Positions 8,001-14,033 of a stretch of DNA of 14,917 bases are shown here, piece by piece. Position 1 is the first letter of the stretch. Every line of letters starts with the position of its first letter. Below the pieces are notes generated by a model. That model saw nothing but the letters and a program-made list of their open reading frames with translations. It did not search any database and was not told the origin of the DNA. The translations under genes and the position numbers were made by a program. The stretch is from CAYGJN01 sp964350135 (GTDB lineage: Bacteria > Bdellovibrionota > Bacteriovoracia > Bacteriovoracales > Bacteriovoracaceae): the NCBI GenBank assembly GCA_964350135.1, contig CAYGJN010000070.1, forward strand, positions 1-14,917, given 5' to 3'.

Positions 8001-8969
8001 AGATACCCATACGCATCAGATATTAGAGTAAGAGGTGTATGGACAGATAAAATGTTAGCAATGAGATACCTAACAACAAGAATTGATGAAAATGTTTCAA
8101 GTGATGCTAAGAAAGGAAGTCTTGCTGATATTTCAAGTATCAGGCTAAAGCTCGACAATCTCTTAGATCATATGGTTTTAGGGAAAAGACTTGCTGATCC
8201 TATAAAGTTTAGAAGAGCTGACGGATCTGAATATATAGAAGATCATTTTGAACTATCTGGAACTAATTATAAAGTTGCAGAATCTCCATATCAGCAACTT
8301 GCAAGATACTTTGGCCTTCCAACATCTGGTTCACAAACTCTTAACGGTGCCCTTATTGCAAATGCAGTTTGGTATACTGAGACGGATGATTTTGATACCC
8401 AAGACCAAGCTGAGACTTTTGTTGATTCACTATCAGTGTTTAAAACAATGAAAACCACTGTTATTGATCCAAACAAGCAAAAAGAATTTATTGTTGGAAA
8501 GTATAAATATGTTGCTCAAGAAGAACATAGAGTTGCCAATGAGCTTGTTGCAGCTAAAACTAACTTGGATGTTTTAAAGTTTGTAGATAAAGCATCTGCA
8601 GAAAAGGTGTTTGAAGCCAGAACAACTCTTCCTGCAGGATTAGACACAGATACAATGATTGTTCTTACTTCTTTTAGAGTTGAGACAATTCAAGGCTTTA
8701 TTATTCAGCTTTCAGATCCTAATGCGGTTATCCCTGATCCAAAGGATCTTAGTCCAGACCTTGCTGCCGTAGTTAGGCTTGGAGTTAAGGGTCTGCAAGA
8801 CGCATTACAGGTATTAGATGATATGAATAAAGCTCCTGCTGATGCTACTGATCAAGAACAACTTGCTTATGCAAGCGAGCTAGACGTTCTTAATGAGTAT
8901 ATTAATGGAGATTTAGAAAGAAGAGTTTCTACATTTAAACAAAGTATTGAACTTTTATATCCTCTTTAA
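5043..8969 (+). CDS. Large lipoprotein zinc metalloprotease (metzincin, DUF4953-like)
   Basis: This 1308-residue protein is probably a surface or periplasmic zinc endopeptidase. Residues 1-16 form a lipoprotein signal peptide ending in the lipobox FVGC (Cys16); the residue at +2 is Ala, compatible with outer-membrane sorting. Two coiled-coil stretches (about 52-84 and 96-131) flank an Asn/Thr-rich spacer. A Lys/Ala/Thr/Gln low-complexity linker lies around 488-520. The active site is HEIGHNLGLRH (His672, Glu673, His676, His682; bases 7056-7088), followed by NF as in the DUF4953/Met-zincin family, and a Met-turn SIMDY with Met714 (base 7182). The downstream YDIAALRYAY resembles the same family. 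The C-terminal half of roughly 570 residues has no recognised domain. The start at 5043 is preferred over 5016 on ribosome binding site and lipobox. It overlaps and follows the barrel gene and ends at a strong terminator. The substrate is unknown; a role in degrading prey or host protein is inference. Confidence 0.88.
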   Translation: MKNLGFLLTVLIFVGCAKEAPYEEIKTPDQQIIAKDSVILGIQEPNNGITNDQLAENLPVMEAQLAKLNEQKRKLSTQVQKLNSNTNTNSNGISQDVIALQESIKVVDEQIIQLNEELKPYKEKLEARNTEYLYLVSTLGAPREVASQAPFFQGEEKIVKFRYEEDGLKLYESEKDLRFNDNPLNSSPVLTIPGEYVEYRCKTNDQGDCLNKEEENKDISWKQKSLFKPDFDKLEVHETNEVNLFANNDFCFSEIKKKAVSVEVTREIVNIEVEKTYQLQDSWLCKVINFLDNDQQLANTSFKVRYFYSIAKLNSLASKGYQSVDYPLQDHNDFGFFTNKIKRLGNNFDPNRPEISYKLNRFNPDKKVIDYHLSATFNKKENLYLRDATYKAIESINQSFARANTDLRINLINAPSAKEEKKSGDLRYNTIVLIDEPLANGLLGYGPSVSHPRTGEILQAHTNMYSGVLRTGVRRSYHSMVLLSQEELKKKKAAAATTTKNNQKPSQQLNTQANSRARVSVNNNIDLDRKIKLETKFLQSVNHNELANIHYNHSRAKAANERLLHAKMDFLDHAKLADHRKGIKGIELKYDQDFKNVDRHDVINMHSENNAYHIEMFNFNALAKEIMPGVKEIPGILEADGTLKSWDDLSESVQEKVSKIIMVNTYSATLVHEIGHNLGLRHNFMGSTDHDNFYSDEEATKLGLNHIPQYSSIMDYAYSDLNELSVLGKYDIAALRYAYAREVELIDANGDSQFSPVGQSLNDLKTTLDSTGLKVKNYNYCTDENAGLSVLCNRFDEGTNVKEIAQHYSDSYIARYDRLNWRDGRTNFSTYDIIDYVSYNMGQFRRMRKVYEMFELYQGFFGAEFMEEGCSDDLLKDPQYTEVCTDINQIRDGALIAGNFFLDILKTPDVTCAAISAMNPTQTQYLSLAEIFEEAKWRLNLVDVPKTCFDPAIMSYLADPQNMFQMPFVVTGEAGRYLNSIKDPDPRYPYASDIRVRGVWTDKMLAMRYLTTRIDENVSSDAKKGSLADISSIRLKLDNLLDHMVLGKRLADPIKFRRADGSEYIEDHFELSGTNYKVAESPYQQLARYFGLPTSGSQTLNGALIANAVWYTETDDFDTQDQAETFVDSLSVFKTMKTTVIDPNKQKEFIVGKYKYVAQEEHRVANELVAAKTNLDVLKFVDKASAEKVFEARTTLPAGLDTDTMIVLTSFRVETIQGFIIQLSDPNAVIPDPKDLSPDLAAVVRLGVKGLQDALQVLDDMNKAPADATDQEQLAYASELDVLNEYINGDLERRVSTFKQSIELLYPL

Positions 8970-8976
8970 AAGAAAA

Positions 8977-9002
8977 GGCCCTCGAAAGAGGGCCCTTTTT
9001 TT
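8977..9002. terminator. Strong bidirectional rho-independent terminator
   Basis: A perfect 7-bp G/C-rich stem GGCCCTC-GAAA-GAGGGCC (8977-8994, GNRA tetraloop) is followed by a C and seven Ts on the plus strand. On the minus strand the same stem is followed by TTTTCTTTT. It sits between the convergent metalloprotease gene and the small secreted-protein gene ending at 9020, and serves both. Confidence 0.9.
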
Positions 9003-9019
9003 ATCAATTTAACTTTTTA

Positions 9020-9274
9020 TTAATTATCAATTTCACCAATAACTTCACCATTGAGAAGAAGTTGTCCTGAAGAATTTTGAGTATATTCTTGTCCCTGTCC
9101 ATCTACGTATTTGCCATCACAGCTAAAGATATCAGGTCTCTCACCCATTGCCCCACAGTACTTCTTGGCCAAATCACTGTTTGCGCAATTTTTCAGGGTT
9201 AGTTTTTTAAGCTCACCTTGTGAAAAAACGTTTAAACTGACTGCTGCTAAAAAAATAATTGCTAATAATTTCAT
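9020..9274 (-). CDS. Small secreted cysteine-containing protein, function unknown
   Basis: This 84-residue protein has an N-terminal signal peptide (MKLLAIIFLAAVSLNVFS, cleavage about 18-19). The mature part of about 65 residues has three Cys (30, 40, 52), which would leave one unpaired after a disulfide. The C-terminal half (CDGKYVDGQGQEYTQNSSGQLLLNGEVIG) is Gly/Gln-rich and resembles a short beta-hairpin repeat. GAGAG lies upstream of the ATG. It begins 25 bases after the stop of the YD-repeat frame, in the same direction, and ends just before the bidirectional terminator, so it is likely the last gene of that transcript. No family is recognised. Confidence 0.7.
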   Translation of the reverse strand: MKLLAIIFLAAVSLNVFSQGELKKLTLKNCANSDLAKKYCGAMGERPDIFSCDGKYVDGQGQEYTQNSSGQLLLNGEVIGEIDN

Positions 9275-9299
9275 AATAAAGCTCTCTCAAGTTATAAGA

Positions 9300-10604
9300 T
9301 TATAAACTTAAATTTACACCCGCTGGTTTTACGATCGCAAGAAGATTTTGGAAGGCCCTTGTCACCTGCAATGCCATCTTATGGCCTTGCTTTGATTCAA
9401 CCTTTTTAATGCCACCAAAATTATCATAAAGAACGTTTATCTTACCCACTTTATCCATTGTGATTTCAACTGGCTTACCAAGTGAGTTATACTTAAACGT
9501 TAATACTTTTTGCGCTGAAGTCTTTTTGTTTCTATCTACCATTTTAGTAATTCTAGATTTTCTGTCATAAACAAGTAGAACTGCCTTTCCAACACTATCA
9601 ACTGCTTTAGAGAGGTTACATCTTGTATCATAACTAAACTTCGTCCACTTCTTGTTCTTGAACACCTTAGATATTTTTTTACATTTTTTATCATAATCTA
9701 AGACGATATTATCACCAGTACTTGATGTTTTTTTCGTTAAAAGCCCATCTGAATTATACTCAAAATTTGTTACTTTATTACCTCTTGCAATTTTAATTGG
9801 AAGAGAACAACACTCAGAATAAATAGTCTCTGTCTTAACACCATTTACTTTTGTTACAATCCTATAAGTATATTGTTGTCCGTCTGGTTTTGTCTTAATC
9901 TCATACTCATAGTAATTAGTAACTGGACTACCGCTAAGACCTTTTTTTGTAACTTCTGTCCAGTAATGAAGATCTGGATTTTTTGGGTCTGATCCATACT
10001 TATAGCTTGTGCTCTCTCCATTTCTTTTTGTTACGCTTGAAACAAATTGAGTTTTTGGTTCATATGAGATTACTGTTGCTGTTTTGTCTTGGTAACCAAC
10101 ATTTGTAAGATTATGGTTGTTATCATAAGTATAGCTGTAAGTATTTCCAATTAAATCGACTGACTCAGATAAGTCTTTTCCTTTATACTTATAGGTCGCT
10201 TTTTTATCTTTAGAAGAGTAGATTTCTCTTGCTCTTCCATCTGGATACCACTGAAAGAAAATTTGTTTTCCTAGAGAGTCTTTTATAGATGTTAGCTCAG
10301 TATCAGCCTTTCTTTCTCCTGGAAAAAGATTTATGGCATGTCCTGATTTATAGACTATTTTCGAGAGTCTTCCGTGCTTGTTAAAAAACTCATTTTTACC
10401 ATCACTAAAAACTCTTTTAAATCCATCTTTCATCTTATGAAGCTGTTGAAGACCTCTTTGATTTGAAAATAATACTGTTCCACTTGCGATATTTGCCTTA
10501 ACACCAAACTGTCTTGCATAAGCATGTCTTTGCTCAGCATCGTTTGCTAATTTCTCTATGAGTTTTTTAGCATTCGCTTCTGTTAGCTTTGTTCTTTTTC
10601 TCAT
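9300..10604 (-). CDS. YD-repeat (RHS-like) protein, C-terminal part after an in-frame stop
   Basis: This 434-residue open frame starts with an alpha-helical, Lys/Ala-rich stretch (MRKRTKLTEANAKKLIEK). It continues into at least five or six YD-type beta repeats, e.g. YSYTYDNNHNLTNV, FEYNSDGLLTKKTS, FSYDTRCNLSKAVDSVGKA, LVYDRKSRITKMVDR, FKYNSLGKPVEI. It ends in a hydrophobic segment (LLAIVKPAGVNLSL). There is no RHS core DPxGL-type junction and no C-terminal toxin domain, so it is a short secreted YD protein rather than a polymorphic toxin. It has no signal peptide of its own and its ATG has no good ribosome binding site (AAGG only 2 bases upstream). It lies in the same reading frame as the 102-residue signal-peptide fragment, separated only by TAA and six sense codons. 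I therefore read both as one gene broken by a nonsense codon, either a pseudogene or a readthrough product. Confidence 0.75.
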   Translation of the reverse strand: MRKRTKLTEANAKKLIEKLANDAEQRHAYARQFGVKANIASGTVLFSNQRGLQQLHKMKDGFKRVFSDGKNEFFNKHGRLSKIVYKSGHAINLFPGERKADTELTSIKDSLGKQIFFQWYPDGRAREIYSSKDKKATYKYKGKDLSESVDLIGNTYSYTYDNNHNLTNVGYQDKTATVISYEPKTQFVSSVTKRNGESTSYKYGSDPKNPDLHYWTEVTKKGLSGSPVTNYYEYEIKTKPDGQQYTYRIVTKVNGVKTETIYSECCSLPIKIARGNKVTNFEYNSDGLLTKKTSSTGDNIVLDYDKKCKKISKVFKNKKWTKFSYDTRCNLSKAVDSVGKAVLLVYDRKSRITKMVDRNKKTSAQKVLTFKYNSLGKPVEITMDKVGKINVLYDNFGGIKKVESKQGHKMALQVTRAFQNLLAIVKPAGVNLSL

Positions 10605-10622
10605 GGCCTTAACAATTTTTTC

Positions 10623-10931
10623 TTATGCTACTTTAACATTTAACTGAGACTTAGGAGTAAACCGAGTTAGTGCTCCTGCTCCATTTTCATGAACGACAAC
10701 AGATCCATCAGCACTCACATTAAGGAAGGTTTCGTATTCACTACCCCAACCAAACCCGAACCAGCCCTCTTCTGTTGATTTTGAATTATAAGTTCTAGTG
10801 ATTTCTAATGACTTTGCTCCACCAGGAACAATTACATCTGTATAGGAGATATAAAAATTTCCATTTTTCAAGTTAACACCAGCAAATGCTGTGGCCACAC
10901 TTAGAAATAAAAGGGTCGTCAGTTTTTTCAT
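10623..10931 (-). CDS. YD-repeat (RHS-like) protein, N-terminal fragment with signal peptide
   Basis: This 102-residue frame starts at the ATG at 10931 and ends at TAA (10625-10623). The signal peptide is MKKLTTLLFLSVATAFA. The mature part, NGNFYISYTDVIVPGG then LEITRTYNSKS and GWFGFGWGSEYET, is the typical N-terminal entry domain of RHS/YD proteins (DUF6531-like). The ATG is preferred to the upstream GTG at 10958 because GAGGA (10944-10940) lies 8 bases upstream and the signal peptide then starts cleanly. After the stop the same frame continues with EKIVKA and joins the 434-residue YD-repeat frame, which supplies the domains normally following this one. It lies 65 bases downstream of tadB on the same strand. 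Alone, the fragment is too short to form a YD shell. Confidence 0.7.
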   Translation of the reverse strand: MKKLTTLLFLSVATAFAGVNLKNGNFYISYTDVIVPGGAKSLEITRTYNSKSTEEGWFGFGWGSEYETFLNVSADGSVVVHENGAGALTRFTPKSQLNVKVA

Positions 10932-10939
10932 TGCTCTTT

Positions 10940-10944
10940 TCCTC
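10940..10944 (-). promoter_or_regulatory. Ribosome binding site deciding the start at 10931
   Basis: GAGGA on the minus strand lies 8 bases before the ATG at 10931. This excludes the in-frame GTG at 10958, which would add nine charged residues before the signal peptide. Confidence 0.65.
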
Positions 10945-10996
10945 TTAAATATTATCACTCAACTCTTTTTACTTATCGGATTCTAAAAATCGTTCC

Positions 10997-11896
10997 TTAA
11001 GCTTTTATTGCTATGACTTTTCGAATGGCAACGTAACCAATAATATTAAGGACATAGGCTCCTACGAGCAGTGCTAAACCAATGGGGTTTTTAAATACAT
11101 TAGCCATTGAGTCAGGATCACTCAAAGAGTACACAAGAAGCATTCCAGTGGGCATAAGAGAGATAATCAAAGCCTGAACTTTGCCCGAAGCCGTTAACGA
11201 GTCAATTTTTTGCTGAAGACGAACTCGCTCTCGAATAACATCTACAATAGTGTCAAAAACCTCAGGAAGATTACCACCAGTTTCCCTTAGGATATTTATG
11301 CTTGTTACAAACATTTCATTGTCAGGGATAGGAATTCTTTTGACCAAATTCTCAAGACATTCCTCTAGGGGAACACCAATTTTATTCTGCTCTAATATAA
11401 GTCTAAACTCTTGAGCGATAGGATTAGGCATCTCATCTATAACCATTCCAAAAGATTGTGGTAAAGAAAGGCCCGCTCTCAGTCCATTTCCTAATAATGT
11501 AAGTGCATCAACCATTTGACTTTGATAAATAAGAATTCTCTTTTCCACAAGATAATCTACAATTGGACGAGGAACTTTCCAACCGACTACTCCCAAGGCA
11601 ATCCCAAGAACTAAACCTATATGCCAATGCCCTAAAAACATAAAGACCAATAATGTAATAAAAGATAATCCGAAACTTAAAAAAAGAAGAACGTATGTTA
11701 CTTTATCTGGATCGATTCTAATAAAGAGTTGTTCAAGTTTCTCTAAAATATACTCTCTATTGCCCAAAGTTTGATCTTCAATCCACTGAAACAATTTAAC
11801 ACTATGGAAGTAACTGAATAAAAAAATTACTGAACCTATGCCAAGCATAAGTCCGTTTTTTCCAAGAATAAGAGCTATTGGTTGCAACATTGTCAT
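10997..11896 (-). CDS. tadB: Tad pilus inner-membrane platform protein TadB
   Basis: TadB is one of the two integral-membrane platform proteins of the Tad (Flp) type IVc pilus machine, which couple the CpaF/TadA ATPase to pilin extrusion. This 299-residue protein has an N-terminal membrane segment (about 13-32), a hydrophobic pair (about 66-106), and a cytoplasmic T2SSF (GspF-type) domain at about 129-257 with GLRAGLSLPQSF, GVPLEECLENL, INILRETGGNLPEVFD and a conserved helix before the next membrane segment (MPTGMLLVYSL). A last membrane helix lies at about 272-292. It starts 5 bases after the stop of the CpaE-CpaF fusion; the ribosome binding site is weak and translational coupling is likely. 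A second in-frame ATG two codons in (11890) is also possible. TadC, the usual next gene, is not present downstream in this window. Confidence 0.88.
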   Translation of the reverse strand: MTMLQPIALILGKNGLMLGIGSVIFLFSYFHSVKLFQWIEDQTLGNREYILEKLEQLFIRIDPDKVTYVLLFLSFGLSFITLLVFMFLGHWHIGLVLGIALGVVGWKVPRPIVDYLVEKRILIYQSQMVDALTLLGNGLRAGLSLPQSFGMVIDEMPNPIAQEFRLILEQNKIGVPLEECLENLVKRIPIPDNEMFVTSINILRETGGNLPEVFDTIVDVIRERVRLQQKIDSLTASGKVQALIISLMPTGMLLVYSLSDPDSMANVFKNPIGLALLVGAYVLNIIGYVAIRKVIAIKA

Positions 11897-11901
11897 AATA
11901 A

Positions 11902-14016
11902 TTACGCCGAGCTTTTATTGGAAAAAATACCTCGTGGTATTTTATAACCCTTGCTTTCTAATTTCTCTACAAACTTAGGAATAAAGCCACTGGCCAAAAA
12001 CTTGCCTGTAATTTTTCCTTTGCTTGTCCCCTCTTGCTTATAATAAAAAATATCCTGCAGAGTAATTACATCACCTTGCATTCCGCCAATCTCTGTAATA
12101 TTCATTATTTTTCTAGAGCCATCTTCAAGACGAGATTGTTGCACAATCATATGAACAGCAGAAGCAATCATTTCTTTAATGGCCCTTGGTGCAAGTCCTG
12201 CTCCAGCATATTGTACAAGAGTTTCAAGCCTAGACATGCAGTCCCTAGGACTATTGGAGTGAATTGTTGTCATGGAACCATCATGTCCAGTATTCATTGC
12301 TTGAAGCATATCTAAAGCTTCTCCACCACGGCACTCACCAACAATAATTCGATCTGGTCGCATTCTTAATGTTTGCTTAACTAGAAGTCTAATATCAATT
12401 TCTCCATCACCTTCAAGTGTAGGAGGTCTCGTTTCAAGTCTAATAACATGATCTTGAGGTAGAGATAGCTCAGCTGAATCTTCACAAGTAATAATTCTTT
12501 CATTAGCAGGGATAAAACTACCAAGCATATTAATAAGCGTTGTCTTACCTGAGCCAGTACCACCACTTACAATAACGTTTCTATGGGCCTCTACTGCTAC
12601 TCTAAGAAAGTCTGCCATCTCTTGAGTTAATGAGCCAAAATTTACAAGATCTTTATAAGTTAGTCTTTCTTCAGGAAATTTTCTAATTGTAATTGTGCAA
12701 CCATCAATTGCACTGGGTGGGATAATTGCGTGAACACGAGAGCCATCTTGAAGTCTGGCATCCACATAAGGAGTTTTTTCATCAATTCTTCTACCAACGG
12801 GAGCCACAATACGCTCGATAACATTTAAAACTTGGCGGTCGTTAGTAAAGGTTATATCTGATAATTTAACCTTGCCGCTTTGTTCATAATAAATTTTATA
12901 AGGACCATTCACCATTATTTCTTGAACTGTTTTATCGGCCAGCAGATCTTCTAATGGACCTAGCCCTAGGGCTTCATCTAAGATCTCTTTAACAATTCGG
13001 TTCATATCTTCACGACTACTTAAAACTGTTTTGGTATCTTCTTTTCCTAGCAGATCAACAACTACTTTCTTAGTTTTTTCTCTAAGGATAAGCCTCGCGT
13101 GTGGATCGTTATCACTACTATCATCCTTTAAATCCATCTCTTCTACTAAAGCTTTATGAACTCTAGATTTAAGCAATGTCCAGGGACTTAACTTTCCAGA
13201 CTTTGTGAGAACCTGAACATTATTATCTCTCGATTTCTTTGGTGGTTCTTGTCTATTTAACTTGGCCAATGTTTTAAGAACACTTTTTTGAATCACTTTT
13301 CTTGAAAGATCCTGAACACCTTGAGCAAAGCCTGAACTTTTAGCGATCAAGACAGCAGGTTTTCTTTTACTTAAGGCTCCAACACAAGTTTGGTCATCTT
13401 TAATTATTGAGTGAAAAACAGGTTTGCCCATTTGTTTTCCAACAACGTCAGGTGAAACAGGATGACCTTTTTGATATTGATTTAACAATAATAAAATCAT
13501 TTCTTTTGGAAAAAGCATTGTTAGAAGTTCTGAGTACAGTCTTTTGGTCTGATTCAATGCTAATATGTCTGGGGACACTACCATAAAAATCGCCGTTGAA
13601 TACTCTAATGCTTTGAGGGATAAATCATTGAGCTCTGAGCCAACATCTATAATAGTAAGAGGATATAAACTTGTAACTGATTTTAAAAATTTCCCTAATG
13701 ATTCAGGGTTAATAGCATCAGCAGTAGTCGCATCATGGGGCATTCCCACATAAGAAACATTTCCAGGTGCTTGAGTCACTAAAGACTGTATTGATCTAGG
13801 GTCAATGGCACCACTAAAGTCAGAAATATCTTTAATCGTTTTTTTGGGTCTAATCCCTGTAATAAGGTCCAGATCGCCACATGCTTTTTTATCAAAATCT
13901 AAAAGAAGAGTTCTTCCTCTAATCTCTTGGGCAAAAGAGAAGGCAAAATTACAAGCAAGCTGGGATTTCCCAACTCCACCTTTACCACCTAATATACATA
14001 CAATATGTCCAGCCAT
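11902..14016 (-). CDS. cpaF: CpaE/TadZ (MinD-like)-CpaF/TadA fusion ATPase of the Tad pilus
   Basis: This 704-residue protein joins two Tad components normally encoded separately. Residues 1-250 are a ParA/MinD-type ATPase of the CpaE/TadZ class: deviant Walker A GGKGGVGKS (10-18), TLLLDFDKKACGDLD (36-50) and IIDVG (122-126). The receiver-like N-terminal domain of classical CpaE is absent. A charged linker (about 251-280) leads to a complete CpaF/TadA secretion ATPase. Its parts are a helical N-terminal region LLKSRVHKALVEEMDL (281-296), GLGPLEDLL (351-359), Walker A GGTGSGKTT (485-493), Asp box CEDSAEL (511-517), Walker B RIIVGE (556-561) and His box GHDGSMTTIHSN (577-588). The frame is continuous with no sign of a frameshift. 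CpaF powers pilus assembly, while CpaE/TadZ positions the machine. The ATG overlaps the secretin stop (TAATG) and TadB follows after 5 bases. Both nucleotide sites look intact. Confidence 0.9.
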   Translation of the reverse strand: MAGHIVCILGGKGGVGKSQLACNFAFSFAQEIRGRTLLLDFDKKACGDLDLITGIRPKKTIKDISDFSGAIDPRSIQSLVTQAPGNVSYVGMPHDATTADAINPESLGKFLKSVTSLYPLTIIDVGSELNDLSLKALEYSTAIFMVVSPDILALNQTKRLYSELLTMLFPKEMILLLLNQYQKGHPVSPDVVGKQMGKPVFHSIIKDDQTCVGALSKRKPAVLIAKSSGFAQGVQDLSRKVIQKSVLKTLAKLNRQEPPKKSRDNNVQVLTKSGKLSPWTLLKSRVHKALVEEMDLKDDSSDNDPHARLILREKTKKVVVDLLGKEDTKTVLSSREDMNRIVKEILDEALGLGPLEDLLADKTVQEIMVNGPYKIYYEQSGKVKLSDITFTNDRQVLNVIERIVAPVGRRIDEKTPYVDARLQDGSRVHAIIPPSAIDGCTITIRKFPEERLTYKDLVNFGSLTQEMADFLRVAVEAHRNVIVSGGTGSGKTTLINMLGSFIPANERIITCEDSAELSLPQDHVIRLETRPPTLEGDGEIDIRLLVKQTLRMRPDRIIVGECRGGEALDMLQAMNTGHDGSMTTIHSNSPRDCMSRLETLVQYAGAGLAPRAIKEMIASAVHMIVQQSRLEDGSRKIMNITEIGGMQGDVITLQDIFYYKQEGTSKGKITGKFLASGFIPKFVEKLESKGYKIPRGIFSNKSSA

Positions 14017-14033
14017 TACCTTCTTCTTCTTCT
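14016..14033 (-). promoter_or_regulatory. Shine-Dalgarno embedded in the poly-Arg tail of the secretin
   Basis: The last secretin codons are four AGA plus AGG, then TAATG, where the TAA overlaps the ATG of the cpaE-cpaF fusion. The purine run AGAAGAAGAAGG both encodes the Arg tail and provides the ribosome binding site, with the AGG 2 bases before the ATG, so translation of the two genes is tightly linked. Confidence 0.55.

Noticed and set aside
9300..10604. YD-repeat protein as a polymorphic RHS toxin with an immunity gene (the small downstream protein).
   Set aside because: No RHS core junction motif and no variable toxin domain are visible, and the downstream small protein has a signal peptide, unlike a typical cytoplasmic immunity protein.
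10973..10999. Sigma-28 (FliA)-like promoter on the minus strand before the YD-repeat gene: TAAG-N15-TCCGATAA.
   Set aside because: The -10 matches 7 of 8 and the spacing is right, but the -35 is poor and overlaps the end of tadB. One such match is expected by chance in AT-rich DNA. A genome-wide FliA motif scan would be needed.
12034..12315. 93-residue plus-strand frame opposite the CpaF domain.
   Set aside because: It lies wholly antisense to the conserved Walker B/His box region, with no independent support.
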